DNA from: Thereva unica
Lineage: Eukaryota; Arthropoda; Insecta; Diptera; Therevidae
Assembly (NCBI GenBank): GCA_949987705.1
Contig: OX465281.1
Span: 197,891,112 to 197,955,111, forward strand
Direction of reading: 5' to 3'
Length of the DNA stretch: 64,000 bases
This document shows, piece by piece, positions 44,085 to 53,529 of the stretch. Within the stretch, counting starts at the first letter, position 1, and the number at the start of each line of letters is the position of its first letter. The notes below the pieces were generated by a model. That model worked only from the letters and a program-made list of their open reading frames with translations. It searched no databases and was not told where the DNA came from. Both the position numbers and the translations under genes were made by a program.

Positions 44085-44600
44085 TGTTACGTTTTTACGG
44101 CTTACCGGATTCGTAGGATTAATTAAGGAATACACTTTTTAATAATCCACACAATAATTTATTTATCACAAACCAAAACACAATTTAATTACAAACACAA
44201 TTCTTACAGTTCACTATAATTACTTTAAATTTAATAACTCGCACTATTAAACTCTATCTATCGCTTTATAGTTCACTTTTAAATCACCACTTTTCATTGT
44301 TTTCACTTTAGAACACTTTTATCGCCTTTCAAATCAAAACTGACTCTCTCAGCGCCTGTAAGCCGCTTTTTATATCCAAGCTCCACCTTTATTTAACTTC
44401 TGGAACCTTCTCGAGTCCTTTTTCTCGAGCCTAGTGGTATGTTCTTTTCTTTTCGTCCAGAAGCTTGAAGTTGTCTTCACTTATCGCGCGTTCCAATTTT
44501 AGTTTAGTACATAAATCATTAGTTCAGACATCAACCGGAGTTGTTACCGACAATCGTTGATTATGCTTTTTGACAAACAGATGGCGCATAAATGATCACA
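44085..44600 (-). repeat. 3' LTR of the gypsy element
   Basis: 516 bp. On the minus strand it carries a TATAAAAA box (about 44366-44374) and an AATTAATCC...CGTAACA end. It differs from the 5' LTR at roughly fifteen positions, counting small indels. A purine tract, AAGAAGGGGGCAA, lies immediately inside it on the minus strand (44601-44613), the expected polypurine primer site. Confidence 0.92.
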
Positions 44601-44611
44601 TTGCCCCCTTC

Positions 44612-46573
44612 TTAGGACTGTTCGTCCCGAACAGTTGTCCATCCTGGATCCGGCTGATGATATGGGCACAGCCTGTCTATGTGCACAATCTTCTTCTTGG
44701 CTTTGGGTCCTTGTTGAATCCTGTAGACAACGTCGTTGATCCGTGTTAGGATTTTATAGGGCCCCTCCCACTGGCGCTGAAGTTTCGGAGACTTGCCCTT
44801 TCGTCGTCGAGGATTGAACAGCCAAACGAGGTCACCTTCCTGGTATCCGCTACAGTTTGCTCGGAGGTCGTACCTAGTTTTCATCCTGTCACTGGCTATC
44901 TTAAGATTCTTCCTTGCAAGCTGATGGATATCTGCGAGTCGATCACGAAGTTCACCTGTATAACCGCCAGTAGACTCGTTTCTTTCAACAGGTGTCCCAA
45001 ATTTCAAGTCGCTTGGCAGCCGGATTTGTCTTCCAAAAATCACACTACAAGGGGTTTGTCCTGTGGAATTATGAACCGCTGTCCGATATGCCATTAGAAA
45101 TATAGGGATGTAACTGTCCCAGTCACGCTGGTGCTCGCTAACAACTTTCCTTAGGTGTTCTAGCATTGTCCTGTTGAATCGCTCTACCATTCCATCGGAC
45201 TGGGGATGAAGGGGCGTCGTCCTGGTCTTCTTCACTCCAAGTATCTTACATACTTCTTGAAAAACTTGAGATTCAAAGTTTCTCCCTTGGTCAGAGTGAA
45301 GCTCATGAGGAACACCAAATCTGCAGATCCAATTGTTCACTAATTCCTCTGCAACAGTGATTGCTTCCTGATTTGGAATGGCATATGCTTCGGGCCACTT
45401 ACTGAAGTAGTCCATGACCACCAAAATGTATCGATTTCCTCGGTCTGACACCGGAAAAGGTCCCGCCACATCGATTGCGATTCTTTCAAATGGGGCTCCC
45501 ACGTTGTATTGCTGCATTTCTCCTTTTGTTCTTACCCGAGGGCCCTTGCTGCTGGCACAAGTTGTGCATTTACGGCACCAGTCTGCAACATCGTCTCGCA
45601 TGTGAAGCCAATAGAATCTATCTCTTATTTTTGCCAAAGTTTTATTGACTCCCAGATGTCCTCCTGATGCGCCGTTATGACACTCCTCGAGAATATCCCT
45701 TATTCTAACGCGAGGGACTAATACCTGCATTCGATGAGAGGTACCGTCAGCAGTTTCCCATTTGCGCTTTAATACTCCTCGCTCAATGTACAACGAATCC
45801 CATTGAGCCCAATAGCTCTTCAGGGTCTCGCTCCTCTCAGCAATGTCCTTCCATTCAGGCTTTTCCTCGTATTCCTTCCATGTCAGAATTGAAGAAATAT
45901 CCGGGTCGTCGCGTTGGGCGTCTCGGAGTCCCTGGTCATCCCATCCTGTCGTTGGCTCGACTGTCGTCCTTTGACACTTTTCCTCGATACGTCCACAATG
46001 TTTGCAGTCTGGTACGCATGGGAGGAGAGTACGGGAGAGTGCATCTGCATTTCCATGGTTTCTTCCCTTTCTGTGGTCTATATTGAAGTCGTAGGACTGA
46101 AGTCTCTCTATCCATCTTGCCACTTGTTCTTCAGGGTTTTTGAATTGCATCAGCCATTTTAATGCTGCATGATCCGTTCGAAGGATGAAGTTCTGCCCAT
46201 AGAGATACTTGTGGAAGTGTTTAGTTGAGTCCACGATTGCCAATAGTTCCCGTCTTGTGACACAGTAATTCCGCTCCGATTTTGACAGCGCTCTACTGTA
46301 ATAAGCTATGACCTTTTCCTGTCCGTCGAAGTTTTGTGATAGCACTGCACCAATCCCGACATTACTCGCGTCTGTGTCCAATATGAATCTTTCGCCTGGC
46401 TTCGGGTATGTGAGTATTGGTGCTTGGCAAAGTCCTCGTTTTAGTGTGTTGAAACTTTCCTCGCACTTTTCTGTCCAGATAAATGGTTTTCCTTTTTCTG
46501 TCAATTTATGTAATTCCTTAGCCTTGTCGGCAAAATTCCTGACAAAACGCCTATAATAGGTGGCAAGTCCCAA
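44612..46573 (-). CDS. gypsy pol C-terminal half: RNase H and integrase
   Basis: The 653-codon frame continues pol in phase after the nonsense codon at 46610. The RNase H part shows ILDTDAS, the YYSRALSKSE region and RTDHAALKWL. The integrase has the HHCC zinc finger (H and H in the HNGASGGHLG region, CRKC...C), the catalytic core with IDVAGPFP (D), HSDQGRNFES (D) and the MVERFNRT glutamate, and a C-terminal GPY/F-like WEGPYKIL module. All catalytic residues are present. The frame ends TAA just before the polypurine tract. It is similar to 412/17.6-type pols. Whether it can be made depends on the upstream breaks. Confidence 0.9.
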   Translation of the reverse strand: MGLATYYRRFVRNFADKAKELHKLTEKGKPFIWTEKCEESFNTLKRGLCQAPILTYPKPGERFILDTDASNVGIGAVLSQNFDGQEKVIAYYSRALSKSERNYCVTRRELLAIVDSTKHFHKYLYGQNFILRTDHAALKWLMQFKNPEEQVARWIERLQSYDFNIDHRKGRNHGNADALSRTLLPCVPDCKHCGRIEEKCQRTTVEPTTGWDDQGLRDAQRDDPDISSILTWKEYEEKPEWKDIAERSETLKSYWAQWDSLYIERGVLKRKWETADGTSHRMQVLVPRVRIRDILEECHNGASGGHLGVNKTLAKIRDRFYWLHMRDDVADWCRKCTTCASSKGPRVRTKGEMQQYNVGAPFERIAIDVAGPFPVSDRGNRYILVVMDYFSKWPEAYAIPNQEAITVAEELVNNWICRFGVPHELHSDQGRNFESQVFQEVCKILGVKKTRTTPLHPQSDGMVERFNRTMLEHLRKVVSEHQRDWDSYIPIFLMAYRTAVHNSTGQTPCSVIFGRQIRLPSDLKFGTPVERNESTGGYTGELRDRLADIHQLARKNLKIASDRMKTRYDLRANCSGYQEGDLVWLFNPRRRKGKSPKLQRQWEGPYKILTRINDVVYRIQQGPKAKKKIVHIDRLCPYHQPDPGWTTVRDEQS

Positions 46574-46609
46574 AAAGCTTCGAAGTTCATGTTTATCCTT
46601 CGGTGTGGG

Positions 46610-47218
46610 TCAATTCTTAACCGCTGTTATTTTCTCAGGATCTGTTTGAACTCCATTGGATGAAACCACATGTCCGAGATAGTTGACTTGGTCTCTGAAC
46701 AGTACACACGTTTTAGTGCTGAGTTTCAGTTGGGCTGTTCTCAACTTTTGGAAAACCTCTCGCAGATTGCCCAGATGTTCCTCGAAACTTTTTCCAACGA
46801 CGATGATATCGTCCAAATAAACCAGACAGGTCTTCCATGTCAGTCCTCGCAAGACGCATTCCATCAGTCGTTCGAATGTAGCTGGAGCATTACACAGTCC
46901 AAACGGCATGACTGTAAACTGCCACAGGCCGTTTCCTACAGAGAAGGCTGTCTTTTCTCGGTTCTCCGGGTGAATTTCGACTTGCCAGTAGCCGCTCTTA
47001 AGATCCAAGGTAGAAAACCATTTAGCTCCAGAGAGAGTATGCAGTGTGTCATCGATACGAGGTAATGGGTAGCTGTCCTTTTTAGTGATGTCATTTAACC
47101 GCCGATAATCCACGCAAAATCTTGTACTGCCATCTTTCTTTCTGACTAGAACCACGGGAGACATCCAAGGGCTTTTCGACTCCTCTATAAGACCTTGTCT
47201 TCTCATATCTTCAATCAT
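46610..47218 (-). CDS. gypsy pol: reverse transcriptase segment
   Basis: The 202-codon open segment carries the reverse-transcriptase palm: VRKKDGSTRFCVDYRRLN, the STLDLKSGYWQ aspartate, FGLCNAP and the catalytic YLDDIIV box. It is separated from the protease segment by a one-base shift between about 47242 and 47275. It is separated from the RNase H segment by a single in-phase TGA at 46610-46612, most simply a mutated tryptophan codon. Both are ordinary decay lesions. Confidence 0.9.
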   Translation of the reverse strand: MIEDMRRQGLIEESKSPWMSPVVLVRKKDGSTRFCVDYRRLNDITKKDSYPLPRIDDTLHTLSGAKWFSTLDLKSGYWQVEIHPENREKTAFSVGNGLWQFTVMPFGLCNAPATFERLMECVLRGLTWKTCLVYLDDIIVVGKSFEEHLGNLREVFQKLRTAQLKLSTKTCVLFRDQVNYLGHVVSSNGVQTDPEKITAVKN

Positions 47219-47241
47219 ACCGGCTGCCTCTTCCCGCTTGG

Positions 47242-48231
47242 CTAGTGGTAGTCTTCTCGGCGGTTGTTTAATTGGCTGGGATCTTTGGTGTCGATCCTGT
47301 GTTGAACGATGTCCGTTTTCCCAAAGTCATCATCTCTCATGGCGAAGATATCACTGAAATCCTCTACTAATTTTCTTGCCTGGAGATACTGTTTTGGTTC
47401 AAGACAACTAGTTGAGAGCACTGCGTTTACTAATTTCGTGGCCTTTGGCTTTGGTTTTGGAACCGTTTCGATGTTAGCGCACTCCACTAATGTAATCTGT
47501 TCTGCCGGTTCTCCTTTTCCCAAAACCGTATCCTTCTTCAACCGTACTTCTCGTTCGTTAGTATTTAGCACTCTCACAAATACCTCCTTCTTGTCGTCGA
47601 TGCTCACCAGACATTTTCCAATTGCTATATTTTTGCTTTGTTTCGTTTTTTCTGGTTCTATAAGGTAAAATCGGTAGCTCCCGGGATTACCATCGACTAT
47701 CGCTCGTACCAATTTCTCAGCACACGGAGGAAGCACGGTATCTTCACGAGCGACGACTTTAAGCTGCGAATAACAAGTGGATCCTGTGGCCATTGGAATC
47801 TCCTTGTTGTCATATCTCAGTATTTCCTCTCCAATGTCCAGTAGAATTTTATGTGTTTTCATAAAGTCCAGACCGAGAATACACTCGTCTGTTATATCAG
47901 CTACCAGGAACGAATGTGAAAATCCAATGTCAGCAAGAACCACATCCAACATAATTTCCCCGTGTAATCGTACTGGCTCTCCTGTTGCAGTTTTCAGTCT
48001 GTATTGGCGTGCGTCTTTCAGCCATTTATTGCCGACCATGTCAGCCCGGATAACAGATTTTGAAGCACCAGTGTCTACAGTTATTGTGCATTTTTCAGCT
48101 CCAATCTTTCCTTCGATGACCAGGCTGTTGCCACTACGCTGCAGTTGTTTGATAGTGGTGATGATGACACCGGGGGCTTCGATTTCCCCGACTAACTCCC
48201 GCCCCATGGAGTTAGTCTTTATTCGTTTCCC
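47242..48231 (-). CDS. gypsy pol N-terminal part: aspartic protease
   Basis: The protease active site is TVDTGASKSVI, followed by the FLVADITDECILGLDF flap and core region, both typical of retroviral-type pepsin-like proteases. The first ATG in this frame is at 48207, but the frame is open upstream across the end of gag. Expression is therefore probably by -1 slippage at 48225-48231. The reading is lost near 47250 by a one-base shift just before the reverse transcriptase begins. Confidence 0.85.
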   Translation of the reverse strand, partial: GKRIKTNSMGRELVGEIEAPGVIITTIKQLQRSGNSLVIEGKIGAEKCTITVDTGASKSVIRADMVGNKWLKDARQYRLKTATGEPVRLHGEIMLDVVLADIGFSHSFLVADITDECILGLDFMKTHKILLDIGEEILRYDNKEIPMATGSTCYSQLKVVAREDTVLPPCAEKLVRAIVDGNPGSYRFYLIEPEKTKQSKNIAIGKCLVSIDDKKEVFVRVLNTNEREVRLKKDTVLGKGEPAEQITLVECANIETVPKPKPKATKLVNAVLSTSCLEPKQYLQARKLVEDFSDIFAMRDDDFGKTDIVQHRIDTKDPSQLNNRREDYH

Positions 48232-49763
48232 TGCTGCTGTCTGCGGGTATACACGGAGTCATTGTTTTCGGCCTCCCTCTGGTCACCTTTCTGCCGATGT
48301 CCGCATTTTGCACAGCAAGTTCCGCCACTCCTACTTTCGGGAGACTCTGCTCTCCTTCGCTTTCTGCAATTCCTTTGCAAATGACCCGGTTCACTACAGT
48401 TCCAGCATCGGAGTCGACCGCGTACTTCCGTTGCATTCATTCTGTTGCAACTATCCTCTGTTGTGTGGATCTCTCTGAGGCGGACTGCACTTCTTGATGC
48501 TTGCCTCGCTGCCTCGTATGCCAGAGCATATGCCAAAACTTCTGCGGTATTCTTCTTTCCGGCCAATCTGGCTGCCTGTTGTAGATCCCGGTCAGCAAAA
48601 GAGTTAAGGAAAGCCTCTCTTGCTACTTCGTTGATGTAGTCTTGGCCGAAGCTAGGATAAGCCAGATGCACTAACCTCTCGATATCGGCGCATAGTTGTT
48701 GTAAAGTTTCTCCTGGCTTTTGATGTCGATTGCGAAGTTGAAGTCGATAAACCTCTTGCATGTGCTGATCACCGTAACGCATTTCCAGCGCTTGAACTAA
48801 GAACCCGTAGCTGTTGCGATGTTCTGCTGGTATTGACTGCAATATTTCTGCTGCTGTGCCCCTTAGTGACAACGTTAAGGCCGTTGCTTTCTCCTCCTCA
48901 GTCCAGCAACTGCCTGCTGCTGCTGCTTCGAATTGGAGCTTATAAGTAGACCATGGGCTTTGCCCGTTGAAAGTTGGAGGCTCCAGTTTCCTAACTCCGA
49001 TGACTTCGTGAGATGCCGTCGCTGGGTGGTGAATCTTTACCCTTTCTAGCTCGGCTCTGACCGATTCTAGCTCAATCTTCAACTTTTCATCATTTTCCCT
49101 CATGGAATTTTCGAGCTTTTCCAGATCATTCTCTACATTTGCTTTAATGGAAGATTCGAGATTTTCCAGCTTTTTGTCAACAGAGAGTGACATTAGTTCG
49201 AATTTCTGCTCCATCTGGTTTCTCTGTTCTTCCATAGACTCTTTGAGTTCTGCTAACGAGCGTTCATGAGCTACTGCTAATAATTTCTGTTCATCTTTTA
49301 AGGCCAACACTTCCGCCTTGATCTCTGTTGTCGCTTCTTTCATCTCTGCTGATGACCGTTCTTGCGCTTCCTTCATCTCTGCTGATGACCGTTCTTGCGC
49401 TTCTTTCATCTCGGTTGTCGCTTCCTTCATCTCTGCCGATGCACGTTCTTGCGCTGCCTTCATCTCTGCCGATGCACGTTCTTGCGCTGCTGATGACCGT
49501 TCTTGCGCTGCTGATGACCGTTCTTGCGCTTCCTTCATCACCATCAATGTTTTAAAAAGTTCTGCCATACTCACTGTCGTTTCTTCTGGCTCCGCTTCTA
49601 CCTCGTCTTCAAACATGTAGGTTTCAGGATCCTTACCTTCGTTCACCATAGCTTCTCGAAGCAGGGCGGTCAAGGAACTTTTAGCCCCCACCGTTGACAA
49701 CGAGCGTTTACTTAATTCTTTTTTCAACTCTACAGTGCGCAAATCCACTAGCTTTCGACCCAT
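48219..49763 (-). CDS. gypsy gag with N-terminal SAP domain
   Basis: An intact 514-codon frame. Residues about 7-42 form a SAP-like helix-extension-helix (LRTVELKKELSKRSLSTVGA), which in other proteins binds AT-rich scaffold DNA. Residues 70-245 are a long coiled coil including a tandem AQERSSA/ERSSAEMKE repeat. Residues ~255-440 are the Ty3-type gag core (EPPTFNGQSPW...LSLRG...). One CCHC knuckle, CWNCSEPGHLQRNC, follows, with a CCAKCGHRQK group near the end. The start ATG at 49763 is the first after the leader. The gag stop lies in the slippage overlap with pol. Confidence 0.9.
   Translation of the reverse strand: MGRKLVDLRTVELKKELSKRSLSTVGAKSSLTALLREAMVNEGKDPETYMFEDEVEAEPEETTVSMAELFKTLMVMKEAQERSSAAQERSSAAQERASAEMKAAQERASAEMKEATTEMKEAQERSSAEMKEAQERSSAEMKEATTEIKAEVLALKDEQKLLAVAHERSLAELKESMEEQRNQMEQKFELMSLSVDKKLENLESSIKANVENDLEKLENSMRENDEKLKIELESVRAELERVKIHHPATASHEVIGVRKLEPPTFNGQSPWSTYKLQFEAAAAGSCWTEEEKATALTLSLRGTAAEILQSIPAEHRNSYGFLVQALEMRYGDQHMQEVYRLQLRNRHQKPGETLQQLCADIERLVHLAYPSFGQDYINEVAREAFLNSFADRDLQQAARLAGKKNTAEVLAYALAYEAARQASRSAVRLREIHTTEDSCNRMNATEVRGRLRCWNCSEPGHLQRNCRKRRRAESPESRSGGTCCAKCGHRQKGDQREAENNDSVYTRRQQQGNE
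48225..48231 (-). promoter_or_regulatory. Programmed -1 frameshift site, G GGA AAC
   Basis: On the minus strand the last gag codons run through GGGAAAC, with phase G-GGA-AAC, one codon before the gag stop (48219-48221). This is a canonical X XXY YYZ slippery heptamer. Slipping back one base moves ribosomes into the open pol frame. No downstream pseudoknot was worked out. Confidence 0.75.
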
Positions 49764-49857
49764 TTTATTAATAAGTCCTTATTTCTCACGCACAAAATTT
49801 AAATTCCAATCACAATTATTGTTCAAGTTCACTTATTTCACTTATCTCTTAATTAAT

Positions 49858-49873
49858 CCCACATCTAACACCA
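49858..49873 (-). other. Primer-binding-site candidate
   Basis: Two bases inside the 5' LTR the minus strand reads TGGTGTTAGATGTGGG. It begins with TGG, as expected for pairing with a tRNA CCA end. The tRNA was not identified. Confidence 0.55.
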
Positions 49874-49875
49874 AT

Positions 49876-50385
49876 TGTTACGTTTTTACGGCTTAACGGA
49901 TTCGTAGGATTAATTAAGGAATACACTTTTTAATTATCCACACAATAATTTATTTATTACAAACCGAAACACAATTTAATTACAAACACAATTCTTACAG
50001 TTCACTATAATCACTTTAAATTTAATAACTCGCACTATTAAACTCTATCTATCGCTTTATAGTTCACTTTTAAATCACCACTTTTCACTGTTTTCACTTT
50101 AGAACACTTTATCGCCTTTCAAATCAAAACTGACTAGCTCAGCGCCTGCAAGCCGCTTTTTATATCCCAGCTCCACCTTTATTTAACTTCTGGAACCTTC
50201 TCGAGTCCTTTTTCTCGAGCCTAGTGGTATGTTCTTTTCTTTTCGTCCAGAAGCTTGAAGTTGTCTTCACTTATCGCGCGTTCCAAGTTTAGTACATAAA
50301 TCATTAGTTCAGACATCAACCAGAGTTGTTATCGACAATCGTTGATTATGCTTTTTCACAAACAGATGGCGCATAAATCATCACA
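49876..50385 (-). repeat. 5' LTR of the gypsy element
   Basis: 510 bp, matching the 44085 LTR with a few substitutions and a short indel (near 50285 against 44500). It contains the promoter TATA region on the minus strand near 50155-50165. Confidence 0.92.
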
Positions 50386-50389
50386 ATAC

Positions 50390-50988
50390 GTATTTACGGT
50401 CGCTAGCGTTAATTATAGATAAGTAATAATTCGAACTCCTATTTGCCCCTCCTCTATTCCACTCGCTTTTCCGCTTTTAGTGGACACACAACTACCAAAT
50501 CGTGAGCACTTATAGTCAAAAGGAATTTCATTACGCTAGAATTCGACGAGAGCCCTTCCTGTAGTTATATAACACAATCGAGATTTAGCCATATTTTAAG
50601 GCAACCTTTCACACACAGGGCGCCATACCTCCCCGGCCGCCAGCTGGATGGGGCGTGCAGTCCAAGAAGACTGAAGAAATCTTTATATGAGTGGACAGTT
50701 TTCATCAGATTGTGCCTGAAGATCCGGGTTGTAGAACGTAAGTTGCTTTAATCGACCACTTCATACATCAATTTTTGATACAACTTACGTGCTACCACCC
50801 CAGAACTTCTATTCAGTCTCAAGCCGAAAATTTACCGCACGAATTCCCGCCGTATCCAGTCGGACCTGAAAGCAAGGCGTGGAAATCATTAACACTCGTA
50901 TTCGCCTTACACTCGTAGCCGCCTTAAAAATATTGTCATTGGAACAGGGGTGGTAGCACATAAGTTGGTTCAATCGACCTCTTCATAC
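50390..50988. other. Non-coding spacer between gypsy element and solo LTR
   Basis: It contains a small inverted motif set (AACGTAAGTTG...CAACTTACG, 50735-50790) and a second variant at 50945-50980 (GTGGTAGCACATAAGTTGG). Similar words recur at 51500-51525. No coding frame was recognised. Confidence 0.4.
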
Positions 50989-51471
50989 TGTGATGATTAT
51001 GCGCTATCTGTTTGTCGAGAGGATGAATCAACGATTTTCGGTTGTTGTCTGAACTAAGAATTTATGTACTAAACTAACGAGCGATAAGCGAAGACAACTT
51101 CAAGCTGGTCGAAACTTAAGGAAATAAAAGAACATACCACAAGGAACCAGAAAACGAAGGTTCTAGAAAGTAGACAAAGGTGGAGCTGCCTATATAAAAG
51201 CGCCTGGCAGCCGCTATCGAGTCAGTTTTGATTTGAAAGGCGATAAAAGTGTTCTAAAGTGAAAAGTGGTGATTTAAAAGTGAACTATAAAGCGATAGAT
51301 AGAGATTAATAGTGCGAGTTATTAAATTTAAAGTGATTATAGTGAACTGTAAGAATTGTGTTTGTAATTAAATTGTGTTTTGGTTAGTGATAAATAAATT
51401 ATTGTGTGGATAATTAAAAAGTGTATTCCTTAATTAATCCTACGAATCCGTTAAGCCGTAAAAACGTAACA
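50989..51471 (+). repeat. Solo LTR of a related gypsy element
   Basis: A single LTR of the same family in the opposite orientation, TG...CA ended, flanked by ATAC on both sides (50985-50988 and 51472-51475). It contains CTATATAAAAGCG as TATA box (about 51188-51200). It is clearly more diverged from the two LTRs of the full element than they are from each other. It was left by LTR-LTR recombination. Confidence 0.9.
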
Positions 51472-51579
51472 ATACAATACTTGAATTTTTGCATAAAGAG
51501 GTCAATTGAAACAACTTACATGCAGAGATCGGAACGACTGGTTCGATAATGTATGCAAGCTGGCATTTGAACGTAAAGA

Positions 51580-52250
51580 AGCGGTGTACCCGGCTCAAAA
51601 ACAACAAGGCCTTGGATTCAGACGGAATCTCAGCGAAGCTGGTTAAATATGGAGTTTCTACAATTCACAAAGCTATTCATGAATTAATTGTGCAAGTATG
51701 GGAGCAGGAAGTGTTGCCAGAAGACTGAAGAAAAGGCATCCTCTGCCCGGTACATAAAAAAGGAGATATCACAGCGTGCACTAATTATCGCGGTATAACG
51801 TTGTTGTGTACTGCTTATAAGATATTCTTCGCTATCCTACAAAAAATGATGGCCCCATACATCATAGACCATTATAAGTGTGGCTTCAGCCCAGGCAAAT
51901 CAACGACTGATCAGATTTTCACCTTGAGGCAGGCTATGGAATATGTCAAGAGTTTCAAAACTCAATTCAACCCCTTTTCATAGAGTTTAAAGCCGCCTAT
52001 GACAGCATAGCTAGATTAGAATTTTACAAAGCCATGAGAGAATTCGGGATCCCCAACAAACTGGCAAAACTATGTACGTTGACCATGGCCAATGGGACAA
52101 GCCAAGGAAAGGTATTTGGAACAATTTCCAGACCAATCAACATCTATAATGGACGCGGACAAAGGGGCGGTCTGGCCTGCCTCATTTTCAACCTGGCGTT
52201 GGAGAAAGTGATACAATATTCGGGAGTGACATCAAGTTTCAACTTACTAT
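51580..52250 (+). pseudogene. Non-LTR reverse-transcriptase fragment
   Basis: Successive frames give NNKALDSDGISAKLVKYG, CPVHKKGDITACTNYRGITL, CGFSPGKSTTDQIFTLRQAM, an FKAAYDS-type motif A (about 51985-52010), EFGIPNKLAKLC and a G.RGQRGGL-type block, in the order of LINE reverse transcriptases. At least one stop and two or three frameshifts break it. It ends before the catalytic YADD box. It is a truncated dead copy; clade not assigned. Confidence 0.75.
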
Positions 52251-52352
52251 GATACAACTTTTGATAAGTCAGATAAAAATGTGTATGACTAAGCGTATGA
52301 CTTATCAGATAGTGCAAAGCGGCCTTTAAAAGAGTGCTTGTTGATCTACTAA

Positions 52353-52526
52353 AGGCTCAAACAGAACCAATCCGTTCCGCCCGCTCCGCACGTTGTTCTT
52401 TTGTTCTTTTTACATTCCGTCCGTTTGATTGTGGCTACCACTCCGTTCGTTTCATGGAAAGTTTATGGAAATGTAAAATTTCCAACTTCTAAAAACGAAC
52501 GGAACGGATTGGTTCTGTTTGAGCCT
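52353..52526. mobile_element. 174-bp MITE, TAA duplication
   Basis: Inverted ends AGGCTCAAACAGAACCAATC then CGTTCC are flanked by TAA (52350-52352, 52527-52529). It is inserted in a Tc1 transposase remnant. Confidence 0.85.
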
Positions 52527-52690
52527 TAACTTTCTTATATATTCAGGATCAATATTGGACCATTCTTCTTGGAGAAGAAGTTGCAATTCACTTTTATTTT
52601 GTAGGTCCCTTTTCCTTATCTGGTTTTCAAGATATGCCCACAAATTTTCATTGGATTGAGGTCATGTGACTGAGGCGGGTATCTCTGAAA
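52527..52690 (-). pseudogene. Tc1-type transposase C-terminal remnant
   Basis: The minus strand reads QSHDLNP, then after a one-base shift WAYLENQIRKRDLQNKSELQ and EEWSNIDPEYIRK, the usual end of DD34E Tc1 transposases. The shift falls at the catalytic-glutamate region. The MITE at 52353-52526 separates it from a few further residues near 52345. Confidence 0.75.
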
Positions 52691-52849
52691 TTTGGGATTG
52701 AAATAGAAAAACAAAAAACACGTGTTCAATATTTTTTGAAACTCTATCCGACCATACAAAAATGGACCCCCCAAACAACCCCCTCTTTGGGGGGTGGGGG
52801 CAACTTTGGAAATTTAAATGGGACCCCCCATTTTTTTGGCAGATTCGGA

Positions 52850-53030
52850 ATCTTCATAAAAAAATATGAAGATTTTGTCCCAAGCATTTTTTACGATTCG
52901 CCATAGATGGCGCTGTAATCGGAGGAAAACGTTTTTTATGACTTATTTATTTCCGCCGATTACAGCGCCATCTAAGGCGAATCACAAAAAATGATAAGAA
53001 TAAAATCTTCATATTTTTTCATGAAGAATC
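52850..53030. mobile_element. Foldback hairpin with GATGGCGCTGTAATCGG arms
   Basis: The left arm (TCTTCATAAAAAAATATGAA ... CATAGATGGCGCTGTAATCG) and the right arm are imperfect inverse complements of about 75-80 bases each. G/C-rich homopolymer sequence (52760-52830) precedes it. No target duplication identified. Confidence 0.65.
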
Positions 53031-53039
53031 TAAATCTGT

Positions 53040-53222
53040 AATTACAATAATTGTAATTACAATTGGTACTTTCTGAATTACAATTGACAAATCTGAATTA
53101 CAATTGATACTTTCTGAAATACAATTGACTAATCTGAATTACAATTGATACTTTCTGAATTACAATTTACTAATCTGAATTACAATTGACGCTTTCTGAA
53201 TTACAATTGGAAAAGGTGTAGA
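53040..53222. repeat. Single arm of the foldback element family
   Basis: About eight tandem copies of the ~20-bp unit (C)TGAATTACAATTGA(T/C)..., ending AATTGGAAAAGGTGTAG exactly as the right arm of the 9813-10537 element. No opposite arm follows, so this is a solo arm or deleted copy. Confidence 0.8.
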
Positions 53223-53529
53223 CTGAAATACATGCCATTGAGACAAGTCTAAGCTCAACCTTGATTTCTCGGACAGTCGAGCTGCTATCATGGAACTTTT
53301 GCTCCAAAATAGTTGCAGGGTGCTGTGACGGGCTGGGGTATCAAGAGCAATGAAGACACTGTGGTTTTTCCAACGAATATCAAACTAGCATCTTCTGATA
53401 ATGTCAGTGTTACCCATCATAAATCCTAATTCGAAATTCCATTATTCTGCTTATTTATGAGTTCTTAAATCGATATAAATGTTGGTGTAAGCTTCTGTCT
53501 CAATAAAATGCAATATTTACTCTCATAAT

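Larger units (their letters stand above)
44085..50385 (-). mobile_element. Full-length Ty3/gypsy LTR retrotransposon, 6.3 kb
   Basis: Long terminal repeats at 44085-44600 and 49876-50385 (TG...CA ends, about 97% alike by eye) enclose gag and pol on the minus strand, in the order PR, RT, RNase H, IN typical of Ty3/gypsy. The flanking tetranucleotides are ATAT and ATAC, a 4-bp target duplication with one change. There is no env frame. Only one frameshift and one nonsense codon were seen in pol, so the insertion is fairly young. Confidence 0.92.

Noticed and set aside
47777..48478. 233-codon plus-strand frame
   Set aside because: Antisense to gypsy gag/pol, with no recognisable domain.
49318..49620. 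Serine/alanine repeat protein on the plus strand
   Set aside because: It is the antisense shadow of the tandem repeats in the gypsy gag coiled coil.
44085..50385. An endogenous retrovirus with env
   Set aside because: Pol runs to the polypurine tract and no frame lies between it and the 3' LTR, so there is no env.
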